Below are positions 45,979-56,986 of a DNA stretch of 64,000 nt, piece after piece. A program made the position numbers and the translations under genes. Positions within the stretch are counted from its first letter, which is position 1, and each line of letters opens with the position of its first letter. The notes beneath the pieces are model-generated. The model was not told where the DNA came from, made no database searches, and saw only the letters and a list, made by a program, of their open reading frames with translations. The stretch is from Allomyces arbusculus (Eukaryota; Blastocladiomycota; Blastocladiomycetes; Blastocladiales; Blastocladiaceae), in assembly GCA_027604705.1 (NCBI GenBank), contig JADHYV010000036.1, positions 124,001-188,000 of the forward strand, read 5' to 3'.

Positions 45979-47467
45979 ATGGCCCACGACGCCGCCATCG
46001 ACGGCCCGCGCAAGCCGCGGTCGCGCACCTGCAAGCTGGCCGTGGCCGCGCTCGCCATCCTCATTGTCGCCGGCATCACCATTGGCGCGCTCTTTGCCGC
46101 CGGCGTTTTGAAAACCTCGTCGGCCACGTCGAGCGCCGCCGACTCGAGTTCCGGCAACGGGTCAAATGGCCCGCGCGGCGATAACAGCAACGGGTCTGGC
46201 ACGTCCACGTCGCCCTCGGCCACGCCCACGGATGCGGCCAACAAGACGGCCAATACCGGCGGCATGCTCGGCAAACTTGTCACGCCCAACGACAAGGGCA
46301 TGCTGCTCGGCGCGCATATCTGGGGCGACGGGATTCAGTGGAGCGCAAAGGACCCGAACAACTGGAACAAGTTGGCCGGTTCGTTTGATTTTTTCCGAAC
46401 CCGTGTTCGCGCTCTAAATTCATCATGGCTGATCGATATCGTCGACCGTCTGATCTAGACTTCAACGGCGCCGGGTTCGGCGCGTTCGTCTCGGTCGACA
46501 ACGCTACGGGCATCAAGGACCCCGAGGCGGTCATTGGCTACGCCAAGCAAATCAAGGACGCCAAAGGCTTCATGCTCTTCACGCTCGAGCCCATGGATGG
46601 CCTGCAGGTCATGACGGACTCGGTCATTGACAAGGTCGTGGCCGTTCTCGTCCAGATCAACGACATGGGCGTACCCGTGATGCTGCGGTTCGCGCACGAA
46701 ATGAACGGCGCCTGGTACGCGTGGGGCCAGAAACCCGACCTCTACAAGGCGACCTGGATCCGGCTCACGAAGGCCGTGCGCGCCAAGGCCAAGCTGACCT
46801 CAACTGTTTGGGCGGCCAATGTCGCCGCCGGGTACCCGTGGACCGACACGTACTCGCCCGCCAAGGGGTCGCCCGATTTCGTCGCCATGGACACGAACAA
46901 GGACGGCGCGGTCGATGCCAAGGATGACCCGTTTGCGCCGTATTACCCGGGCAACGACGTACGCTTTGCTTTCTCTCATCTCAACTCGCCCCGATCTTCT
47001 TGGCCGTGCAACTGACCCTTTCCACCCGATTCTGTATGTAGTGGGTCGACTGGATCGGCTTCTCCCTGTTCCACTTTGGCCCCTACCCGTTCGGCAAGAA
47101 CGTGGTCCCCGAGTCGGGCGCCGTCGCGGGCGTTCTCGAACCCGCGACCTGGTCGATCACGCAATTTGCGTCGTCAATGAACAAACCGTTTGGTGTCTTT
47201 GAAGCCGGCGCCGTCTACTACCCGTCTGGGTCGGGCGCCAATGACGCCGTGCTCGACGCGAGCATCAAGACCACGTGGCTCTCGCAGATTGCCGCCATGA
47301 GCAAAGGATCCGCCAACCACGCGCGCATTTCGCTGCTCATGTGGTTTGAGATTGCCAAGATTGAAAACTCGGGCCAGGCGCGCGACTTTGCGCTGTTCAA
47401 GAGCAACGAGGTCGCCGATAAGATCAAGCCGATGCTCAAGGCCGGCGCGTTTGTCAACAACGCCTAG
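45979..47467 (+). CDS. Membrane-anchored GH26 beta-mannanase-like glycoside hydrolase
   Basis: Exons 45979-46378, 46459-46958 and 47042-47467, 441 residues. A short cytoplasmic tail (RKPRSRTCK) precedes one transmembrane segment (LAVAALAILIVAGITIGALF), then a Ser/Gly/Thr linker, so it is a type II protein with the enzyme outside. The catalytic barrel shows MLLGAHIWGD, GAGFGAFVSVD, the acid/base Glu in LRFAHEMNGAWYAWG and a likely nucleophile Glu in PFGVFEAG, as in GH26 endo-1,4-beta-mannanases. An EF-hand-like DTNKDGAVDAKDD sits in a loop (~46,890-46,925). It may act on plant or its own wall mannan; specificity is inferred. Confidence 0.85.
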
Positions 47468-47806
47468 ATGGGGCGTGCCTTTGCGCGTGTGTTTTTGGAT
47501 ATCCTCTTTTTGTTGTTCCCCTGTTCCATCACCTCGCCTGCTCTCGTCGTGCTTTTCCTTGCTTACAGTGTGCCTCCTGCCGTGTCGCTCGTCGCGCATT
47601 TTTGCTGTTTCACTCGATGTAGATGTGAAAAGTACAACGTTTTCATAACGACGCGTCCTTGACTCACTTCACTCCACGGCACTTTGTCCGCTCTTCTGCA
47701 CGCGTCCGGCGCGTCCGGCGCGTCCTCATCCCTCCCCACCCCGGCCCTCCATCCCCCCTCTCCGCGCACCGCGCCGCGCGCGCGCTCATCCGTTCATCTC
47801 GACCGC
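47468..47806. other. Convergent intergenic region
   Basis: About 0.34 kb between GH26 and WrbA-like stop codons; T-rich 3' UTR-like sequence near 47,490-47,600. Confidence 0.5.
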
Positions 47807-48780
47807 TTACGCAGTCTGCGTCTCGACTCCGGCCATCCCTGGCGGGACCACATTCTCCGGCATTAACTTCGCAGCCACCTCTGCGAACCGACGCCCCTGG
47901 ACTTCGGCAATCTCGCCTTCCTTCTCGCTCACTTTGCGCGACCCGTCGGGCCCCGCGATCGCCGACGCGCCCCACGGCGATCCGCCGAGCACTTCCCCGA
48001 CCTGGTTGATGTGCGGCGACGCGTACCCGAGCGGGACGTAGACCATGCCGAGGTGCCTGCCACCCACCCGACGGATCAGTCGTCGCCGAAGGGCGGGGAG
48101 TGATGTGAAGTGGGGGGTGGGTGGGGGGTAGGGGGTGGGGAAGGGATGTACGTACGCAAAGTACGGCACCATCGTCATGATCGTCGTTTCCTGGCCGCCG
48201 TGCTGCGAGTTGGTGCAGGTGAAGACCCCCGCGGGCTTGCCCATCATCCCACCGGAGACCCACAGACGGCCCGTAGCGTCGAGGAAACCTTTAATTTGGG
48301 CAGGCGCAGTGCCGAAGCGCGTCGGGACGCCGAAGATGACGCCGTCGGACGCGGCGAGGTGGTCGACGGTGGCTTCGGGCACGGGCGGGGCCGCGGGCGC
48401 GTGCATCTTTTGCAGGACTAGACGTGGAGGGAGGGGTCGAAGAGGGGGGCGGAAGAGCACAGCGAGAGGAGTGTCGGGTGGTGCAGGCGCGGATCACGAC
48501 TTGTGCGAAGCGCCTGTCTCGACGTCGACGGTGCGCGCGGATTTTCAACTAGACGGATCACGACGCGGCGCGGGGACGTACCCTCGGCCGGCAGCGTCTC
48601 CGGGACGCGGTAGATGGTCGCGGTCGCGCGGCCCGACGCGTCGACCCCCTTCTTCACATGTGTCGCCAGGTCGTAGATGTGGTGGTAGAGCGAGTAAATG
48701 ATGATGGCAATGTTGGCTTTGCGATTGCCTGAGGTGGCCGCGGCAGCGGCGTTGGCGATGGTCGTGGCGGCGGCGGACAT
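47807..48780 (-). CDS. WrbA/Pst2-like NAD(P)H:quinone oxidoreductase (flavodoxin-like)
   Basis: Exons 48780-48582, 48417-48156 and 48056-47807, 236 residues. The FMN-binding flavodoxin fold is recognisable from NIAIIIYSLYHHIYDLA (phosphate loop, with IYSLYHH matching the usual IYSxYGH), the block DGVIFGVPTRFGTAPAQIKGF, then GKPAGVFTCTNSQHGGQETT and HLGMVYVPLGYA. Fungal Pst2/Rfs1/Ycp4 proteins of this family reduce quinones and are linked to eisosomes or oxidative-stress defence. The first intron (164 bp) is longer than its neighbours. The start ATG at 48780 gives the conserved N-terminus after a short Ala/Thr leader. Confidence 0.92.
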
Positions 48781-49265
48781 GGTTGGTAGTTGTGCTGCGT
48801 GGATGGCTTGAAGAGCGTGAAGAGCGTGGATTGCTTGAAGAGCGTGGATCGCGCGGCGGGGAGGAGGAAGAGGGAGCGCGGCGATCGCTCTAAATACGAG
48901 GCCAGGCCGACGTGCAGGGCTGAATCGCGGTGGGGTCAACGGCGCGCCGGACTGAGCGCGCCGCTTGTGCGCGCCGCGTGGGAACGGCCGCTTGGAGGCA
49001 GATCGCGCCGCGCGCCGGCACCAGAATCATCAGGGCCATCACGCTCCACCAAACCGGACACCGCAGCAAATCGTCCATCCAAAAAAACGAACGGCTTGTT
49101 CAAATGATGATGATACAAACACGGACAAACTCAAGCGACACTGCGCGCCGCTTGCGCCGTCCTCGTCCACGTCCCGCCGTGCACATCTCCACGGGCACGC
49201 TGACACGGCCTCGTCCAACCACGGCCTCGCCACACACGGCGCCCCTCCATTGCCGCCGCGGCCCA
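48781..49265. other. Intergenic region with short tandem repeat
   Basis: About 0.48 kb between the 5' end of the WrbA-like gene and the 3' end of the carboxypeptidase gene. A GAAGAGCGTG unit recurs around 48,810-48,850 just upstream of the WrbA-like start. Confidence 0.5.
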
Positions 49266-51221
49266 CTACGCGCTCTTCTCCACCGGCGCCGGCACACTCG
49301 TCGCCATTTCCAGCGGCATCTCCCCGACCGCGCGCATCAACTCAATCATCCCGCTGACCCCACGGGCCACATTCTCCGCCTGCAGTCGCTCATTCACGCC
49401 GTGGAACCCGGCAATCTGCTCGTGCGTCCACATCAGGAAAAACGACGTGCGGTAAATGCGGCGCGCAAGGTGCACAAAGTGTCGCGTGTCGGTATTGCCC
49501 ATGAGCATCGTTGGCGCGACGACCGCGTCGCGGAAGACCGGCTCCTGTGGTGTGCGGTGCGTGCGATACATGCCGCGCAGCACGCGCGCGAGCGTCGAAA
49601 AGTAAGGGTCACTGGGGGACATGGTCGAGACGGGCGACGGGTCGGCGGCACGGTTGCCCCACGGCTCGATAGTGAGTTGTGGCGAGACGCGCGACGCGAT
49701 CGCGCGCAGGTCGGCGGTGACCGAGGCGGCAGTTTCGCCGGCGGCGATGCGCACGTCCATGAAAGCCGAGGCTATCCGAGAGGTGGAGAGGGTCAGCGAG
49801 AATGGTCGCTGATGGGAGGAGCGGGTCACAGCGTACCCGCGTCGGGAATCACGTTGATCTTCGGGCTGCCGTCGAGCATAGTGAACGCGACCGTCGTCTG
49901 CATCGTCGCCGCGGTTCTATCCCATTGGAAAAAAAGAAGAGTCAGCAATACCGCCCAAACAAAGAGAAGAGAGCCATCATCGCGGAACGCACTTGGTATT
50001 GGCCTGCAGCACACGCGCGACCACTTTGCGGAACAACCACAAGTTGCTAATTACAAACCGGTGGACGGGAGGAAAGTAGGGCACCAAGTACCGCGACATC
50101 CACCCGACGCCAGCGTCCAAATTGGTCCGTCGCTCGCGCGCCTCAATCGCGGTAATCGCCTTCCCCAACACGACCACCGGGTCGTCGGGCGACGGCATCG
50201 ACGCGTGTCCTGCACCATCAGCTTTCCGGTGCGCCGTCATTTTCAGCGTGAGCGATCCCTTTTCGGCAATTCCGACGAGCGCGATCCGGTATGGATCTAA
50301 ACCGCGCACGATCGTCTGTACACACATGGTCCCTTCGTCAACGACCATGGCCAGCGACTCGACGCCGCGCGCTTGCAGCCGCGCCGCGATCTGCTTGGAT
50401 CCAGCGAGACCACCGATTTCCTCGTCGTGGCCACTCGCGATATAAATCGTGCGCGACGGCCAGTACCCGGCCGCGAGCAGCCGTTCGGCCGCCTCGAGCA
50501 GAATGATCAGGTTGCCCTTGTCGTCCATACTGCCGCGGCCCCAGACAAACCCTTCTTCGTCGATGTGGCCCGCAAATGGCGGGTGTTTCCACTTCGACTC
50601 GGTCCCGGCGGGCACGGGCACCACGTCCGAGTGCGCCATGAGCAACGTCGCGCCGTGCGCCGGGTCGCGCCAATCGTCCGAGTTGATGGGCGCGCCACCA
50701 TCCTCGGACCCGCGCCAAGTAATCAGCAGCGAGTAGGTATTCACGCGCTCGACGTGCAACCGCGAGTGGATCAGCGGGTACGTTTCGCTGAGGTACTCGA
50801 GGAGGCCCAAAATCGCCCCGTGCGACTCGGCGATCCGCGCCTCGAGGTGCGGGTCCGGCTCGCCGTGCGCGTGGTGATCGTGCTCTTCGTGCTCGTGCTT
50901 GTGCTCGTGCTCGTGGTCGTCGTGATGCGCGCACTTGTGGCCGGCGCCATTGCCGTCGTCCCACGATATGGTCTTGAACCGGACCATGGTCGCGAGCCGC
51001 TCGCCGATTAGGCGCACGTCGTCGGGCCGCGTGTGCACGGCGTCGCGTGGATCGAGCGGCGCGGCTTGCGGCGCAATCGTGCGGTTCGTCTGCACGATGC
51101 CCGCAGCGAGGGCGGCGACGGCGGTGGCCGCGGCCGCGAGGGCGACGGACCCCGAGTGGGCGGCGGCGGTCGCGAGCGCGCGCGCCGCAACAGTGCGCGT
51201 CGTGGTAGAGGTGGCCGACAT
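49266..51221 (-). CDS. Carboxypeptidase S-like M20 metallopeptidase (Cps1/PM20D1 family)
   Basis: Exons 51221-49993, 49916-49837 and 49771-49266, 604 residues. An N-terminal hydrophobic segment (residues ~24-43) would act as signal-anchor, as in vacuolar Cps1. M20 metal ligands are visible: LLMAHSDVVPVP (His and Asp), GRGSMDDKGNL (Asp) and SGHDEEIGG (catalytic and metal Glu). C-terminal blocks NVIPDAASAFMDVRIAAGET and the terminal helix complete the family match. Residues ~95-125 (50,847-50,938) are an unusual His/Asp/Glu-rich stretch (HDDHEHEHKHEHEEHDHH) placed before the catalytic domain, absent from yeast Cps1 as far as I recall, and probably metal-binding. Expected role: vacuolar or secreted release of C-terminal amino acids or N-acyl amino acid turnover. 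Confidence 0.93.
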
Positions 51222-52954
51222 GAGGACGGGCGACGCGAGTGCGGGAAGTTGCAGGGTCGGCGGGAGAGGGGGCTCGTCGTCGTTTTATGGCGCGCGCGCG
51301 ACCGCGTAGGCGCGAGCACGGCGACACCGGCTCGCTCGGGCGCAGCGGGCGAACACCGCGACACCGTCGGACACAGACGCGCGTCGGCCGGCCGGGGTTC
51401 AGCATCAGCCGTGGCCTTTCCCGTCGCGCATGCGCGTGGCGATGGATCCCGTTCCTTGGCGGGCCGGGTCGTGGCGCGGCTGCAGCAGGCAACGGCAACG
51501 CATGGCGGCGTCCGGGCGGCGTAGGGCAGGCGGCGCAGAGAGGACCCAGGGCGACCGGTGCAAACGTGGGCGTGTGGCCCCCTCTTTCGAAGAGCAAGAG
51601 CGGGATCACGGCGTGGAGGAGTGAACGGGGGTGCGCCGCGTCCCTGCGTCGAGTCGGTCGTGCCGCTTGGTGGCCTCGGCCCTGTCATCCACCCCACGCA
51701 GCGCGCGGCTCCGGTCGCGCCCACACAGTATCGTGCCGCGCCAGCGCAGCGCTTGCGGCGGCCGTATGTCCGCGCGCATTGCCCAGGCGCACCCGACGTC
51801 AAGCTCCACGACGAGGACGGCTCCGCTCGTGCCACATTCACACGTGACCGTGTCGAGCTCAGCCCGGCCGCCCGTCGATGTCGCCGAGGCAATGGTCGTC
51901 CTTTACCAACCACTCTCCGCATGCCGTGCGCATCCGTCACTGCCTGCAATCTTCGCGCCGTTTATTGGGTGAAGCTCCCATCTTGCGCTGTCCTGGACCC
52001 GTTCCGGAGTCGATACGAGAGCCCACGCGGCCCCACTGACCTCGACCGCCAGCCGACTGCGGCTGCCGGCGCCGACTCGCCGCAAATCACCCATCTTGCC
52101 TCGCTCGCACCAAGGTTTCATGCGTCTCCTCGAGCGACTCAATTGCGTTCCTGCGTCTCGCCGTCTCTGCGCCTGCCTAAGGCCGCCCGTGACCGACGTG
52201 ATGCTCGCCGGGCCATATACTCGTCGGCGAGTGCTCGATGGCCCCGCCACCGCTTTGCTTTGACCATATCCTGGTACTCCACCTGCTCGACCGTGCCGAC
52301 CCGGCCGACGACCGACCGGAACGGCGCCATCACGCTCGACATCAGCCCGTGAATACTCGAGGTAGCCGTCTCGCTCGGCGTCTGTCTCGCGCGGTGCAAG
52401 CGCGACCGGATTACTTGAGGGGAATGGGGACATTGTTCCCGGAATAACGGTCCGTCAGATATCTGGCCGCTCGGTTCTCGTTTGTGCCGAGCATGGCTGA
52501 CGCAATCCGCTCGACCACTAGGCCGGGGAGAGTCTGGCAGGGACGCCGATCAAGTGCTCGTGCCGACGGTGAGAGTGGAGGACGTGGTCAAGGCGCACGA
52601 GGTCGAGGTCCTCGATTTGGAATTGCGGCCTTCTTTGCAACGGAAGTCGCGGCGCTGCGACAGGCTGCAGTTCGGGGACATTTATCGTGACAGCAATGCA
52701 CCCTCAAGTTCGAGTCTGACCGCCCTGATCCAACTTGATCCTGAACACCATTCTCCAACATGCTCGCAAGACACGGTAGAGAGCAACATCAATGAAATAA
52801 TCCCCCCGTTCGTGTTGGTATTGAGTGCATTATGCCAGCCCATCCCGTCCTTTCGGATCCCCTCCTCCATCCAGTCCACCACCACTTGCTCCTCGGGCAT
52901 GCCCATCAACCGCTCGTAGAGCTCGCGCTCCTCTTGCCTCTAGGTTATACCTCA
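51222..52954. other. Intergenic region, 1.7 kb, with one odd ORF
   Basis: It contains the promoter side of the carboxypeptidase gene and the 3' side of cyclase B. A minus-strand open stretch at 52,682-52,940 reads RELYERLMGMPEEQVVVDW and looks protein-like, but no splice to cyclase B keeps frame. Other ORFs are compositional. Confidence 0.4.
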
Positions 52955-55774
52955 TCAATCGTGATGTTGCTCGGCGCGCTCCGGCTCGGGCGTGATCGTG
53001 CCCATCGTGTTGTTATCGTCAGTCTCCGACTCGGCACCTTCCTGCGCGACCCCGCCATCGACCGGCGGCTGCTCGAGGACCCACACGAGCATCGTACCCT
53101 TGCCCTTGACCGCGATCGACCCACGCTCGACGAAGACAAAGTCCTGCTCGGCGGCCACAACCTTGTGGAACTCGTCGGAGACCTGAATACGGCCCTTGTC
53201 GTTGGTCGAGCACACTAAACGCAGCGACGCGATCGCGTTAGGCGACGCTCGGGTGCGCGTGGGCGAAGAGAGAAGGGCAAGACGTACTCCGCGACGCGAC
53301 ATTCACTACGTCCCCAAACAAGCAGTACCGCGGTGCCTTTGAACCCACCAACCCGGCGAGGCACGGCCCGCAGTTGAGCCCGATGCGCAGAGGCAGTCCA
53401 TCCTTCCACGTGCCCGGCAGCTTCAGGTCTGACACGTCAATCTCGGCCACGGCGTCAATCGCGTCCATGGAGAACTCGAGAATCGCGCGGGCAAACTCGA
53501 TGCGCTGGTCGATGGGCGTCGAATCGCGCGTGTCGAGCACACCGCACGCGACCATGAACGTGTCCTGCACCGTTTCCACCTTGTAGAGCGTCGGGTAGTC
53601 GACCAAAATCGCATCGAAACACTTGTAGAGCCGGTCGAGCAGCTTGACGAGCTGGTGGCCCGTGCCCGCCGCGCTCGCGAGTTCCTTGAACCCGTACAGG
53701 TCCATGAACCCGACGCACGCCTGGTGGATGGGGGTGGAGAGAGAAGTCAGTTCACATTGATCAACGGCGCGCGCAAGACCGAGATGAAAAACGTACGAAG
53801 TCGAACGAGACCGGCTCGGGCATGATGCCCTGCTTGAGCTGGTCGCAAATGAACTTGGGCAGCATGGCCGAGAGCAAGTCATTGGACGAGTCCGTGTCGA
53901 GCTTCTTCTCAACTTGACGCTTCTGCGACTCGATAATGTCGTTGCGCGACATTGTCGCGAGCAGCTCGTTCATTTCGAGCTGGTGGTCGGCGCGGATCTG
54001 CGCAACTTCCTCTTCCTGCTCCTTGATCAAGTCCGAGAACTTGCGCTTTTGTTCCTGTGGGTCGCGAAGAGAGACAAACGGTCAGCGCCACTCGAGGAGA
54101 AGTCAAAGTAACCAATCCCACAACGTGCCTTCTGCAACATGCGGAACTGGTCGCGCTGCTGGTTCTTCAAACTGTCGAGGTTCTCCTTCTGCTGCCGCTG
54201 CAGCGTGCGCACGCGGTCGCGCCCCTTTTCGAGCTGCTCCATCAACTCGAGTTCCTGCGCGTCGTCGAGGTTCTTCGACTTGACCACGCGCTTCTCGCCG
54301 TCGCCGCCCTTTTCGTGACCGGCATGCTCGCCGTCGCCGCCCGCCTGCTCCTCGGAATCAGACGCTGCGTCCGAACTCTCGGTGCCCGACATGGACGACG
54401 AGTCCTCCGAGTCCTCATCGCCGATGCCCGATGACTTTTGCAGCAGCTCGTCCTGCGCCATGAATACGCGCGTGCGCAGCTTGGCCGAGTGCCGCTGCTG
54501 CCGCTCGAGGAACGAGGCTTGTCGGCGCTGCTGCCGCTCAAACGACGAGCGGGTCGCCTTTTGCCGCTCGCGCAAGTGCGTCGCCTTGATCCGCGCCTGC
54601 GCGTTGTCCATTTCGTCTTGCGCGGCCTGCTGCTGCGAGAGGAATTGCGCCTCGAGCGCCAGCTCCTTTTCCTTGTGCTCGGTCGCCACGTGCTCGAGCG
54701 CCGCCTGGTCTTCGATCTCGCGCGCGAGCGTCTCTGGAGAACGAACGGGTCAGATGGTCAGTTCGCGATTCCGAGCAAGAGTCAACGGCCGTGATCCCAA
54801 AAACGTACCGGTCATGTGCTTGATCTTAATCAGCTGGAGCTCGCGCAACTGTTCTGTCTCCTTCTGCTGCTTCATGCGCAGCTGGTGCGCAACGACCTCG
54901 TTCTCCTTGAGCTTGCGTCGGCGGTCAATCTCGTCGAGCCCGCGCATCTCGAGCGCCTGAATCAGCTTGATGTTCTTGGCGACGCGCAACTGTGACATAC
55001 GCAGCTCCTCGCTACAGACCCCCGTCGCGTCAGATCTTGTTGCATCGACGCACAGGTATGGGCGGAGGGAACGCGTACCGCTCGCGCTTCTGCCGCGCCT
55101 CAACGTTCTTGATGAGCAACTGGAAAGCCTCGCGTTTCTGGCGCATCTTTTGCCGGAACGCGACTTCGCGCTCGCGCGCCTCCTCTTGCTGCACGAGCCG
55201 CACCTTGAGCGTGAGCGCGCGGTCGGCGAGCTTGGCCAGGCGCACTTTCATGAACTCGGCCGCGAGCAGGTCCGTCGCCTAGCCGTGCGAGTAACGCGTC
55301 AACCCGACGATCGCAAAGCACCCCGAAGTCGATGAACCACAAAGACGTACCAGTTCGCGCTGCCGCATCTCGCTGAGCCGGCGTTCCGTGAGTTGCGCCT
55401 ATCGTCGAACCGTGATCAATCCCCGCATCAACCGGTGCCCCCCCTTTCACCTCCGTCCCGATACGTACCTCATACAAGTTGCGCGCCTCCATCAGCGCGG
55501 CCTCGCGCAAGTTGGCCTCCTCCTGGTCAAAGTGCTGCAACTTGCGCTGCAATGCGGCCTTGTGCTCGATGTCGTCGCGGACATTGCGCAATGCCGCCGC
55601 CATCTTCTGGTCCTGCATGACCTTGAGCGCCGCCTGCGTCGCGCCCGGGTGCGTCAGGTTCGCCGCTGACCCGGCCGCCGAGCTGTTCGACCCAGAGGCC
55701 TCGCCAATGGAACGCGCGATCCGCACGCCGGCGAGACCGCCGTTCAGAGAGCCGCCGGAGCCGGTCGAGGACAT
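52955..55774 (-). CDS. Coiled-coil guanylyl cyclase B (intact active site)
   Basis: Eight exons (minus): 55774-55469, 55398-55351, 55278-55079, 55011-54809, 54733-54129, 54054-53797, 53720-53288, 53214-52955; 770 residues. The intron after 54129 appears to use a GC donor. Residues ~50-520 are coiled coil; the segment ADRALTLKVRLVQQEEARER and ARQKRER match cyclase A (RALTLKVRVLEEASVKVKAA and ARQDRER), so the genes are paralogues. The class III domain (~520-710) has metal Asp in GFMDLYGF, guanine-site Glu and second Asp in KVETVQDTFMVACG, and RYCLFGDVVNVASR with the guanine-selective Cys, Asn and Arg. The usual GD before the second metal Asp is QD. No membrane or sensor domain is seen. The Glu/Cys pair predicts cGMP synthesis. 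It may be active alone or with cyclase A. Confidence 0.9.
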
Positions 55775-56986
55775 GATGGAGGAAGTGGTAGCGGGTGGGG
55801 GAGGGAGAGGATGGGTTGCGCGTCGGGAGAGGACGCGTCGGTTGACCGGGAACGAGCGAGCGGGAACTCGCCGTCGGTCGGGTCCGGTCGGTCGCGAGCG
55901 GGCACGTCAGTCAGGAACGCGCGTGGGTCGGGCGGTTGATCAGGTAATTGTCGGTCGAGCGCACAGTCGGCCGGAGGTGAGCGGTGTATCGTTCAGTCGG
56001 TCGCGTCGCGCGTCGGCCGAGTGGAGCAGTGAGTGGAACAGCGCGAGCTAGAGGTCCAGACGGGGGTCGCGACGCGGATGAATGGGTCGAACGGATAGTG
56101 CGGCAGGAGTGCGGGCAGGAGGGAGGGATGAGGACGGTGGCGGGGGGCGAGGCGCGTCAGTCCAGTACTCGCGTGTGCGGGCTGGCGGCGGTCGCGATCA
56201 CAGGCAGGCGAGGGAGGAAGGAGAAGACGGGGGGAAGGAGAAGACGGGGCGGTCGTCCGATCCGGCGCGCGTCCGATGCCGAGCGGGGCGGCGGTGAGGG
56301 TGCGGGTACCGAAGGGGAGTCGTTCGGTCGGTGCGGAGCAGTGCCGCGAGCCGAGGAAGGGAGAGAGAGCAGGGGGGTGTCGGTTGGCGGCACGGGGGAG
56401 CGGGAGCGAGCGCGAGTCCGGCCGGCTAGAAAGAGCGGGGGCGGGGCGGGAGGGCCGGGCGCGGCCGGTCGAGCGGAATGCGGGCAGTGGGGGGCGCGCA
56501 CGTCGTGCTGAACGAGGGGTCGGCCGCCACGCGCTGGGCGGGTGTGGGCAGTGCGGCGGACGACCGCGTTACGCGTCGGGCCGCTTTGATCGCGAAAAGT
56601 GGGAGACGTCTCCCGGGGAGACTGAGCAATGCGCGTGAAGTGCGCGTGCCCGCACGTGGCTCGGCCTCCTCGTCTGGCACGAGCGAAAGGCACGTGCCAG
56701 TGACCTCACCACGCGTCGGCTTTCACCTTTCGCCTGTTTTCGGCCGGGCCGGGCCTTCGTCTTGTCGTGCAAGCACGCACGCGTTCCACCGGCCAAGTCC
56801 CTTCCTCCGTGGCAGATTCGCTAACGCTCGTCGTCGTCGCCGCCGTCACTTTGCGCCGCTCCCTTGCCGACCAACCCGACCCACTTGAACCGACTTGCAG
56901 CTCGCCGGCTATATATTCGACCGCGCGCGCTCGCCCACCAACCCGTAACCACACCCGCACCGCCCGTCCGTCCAACCACCACAACC
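55775..56986. other. Divergent intergenic region, cyclase B and nitronate monooxygenase
   Basis: About 1.2 kb, G-rich on the plus strand (55,780-56,480). No supported gene. The TATA box at 56910 serves the plus-strand gene. Confidence 0.5.
56910..56917 (+). promoter_or_regulatory. TATA box of the nitronate monooxygenase gene
   Basis: TATATATT, 70 bp upstream of the start codon at 56987. Confidence 0.6.

Noticed and set aside
51903-52433. 176-residue minus-strand ORF between the carboxypeptidase and cyclase B genes
   Set aside because: No family match, no supporting splice structure, and composition like background.
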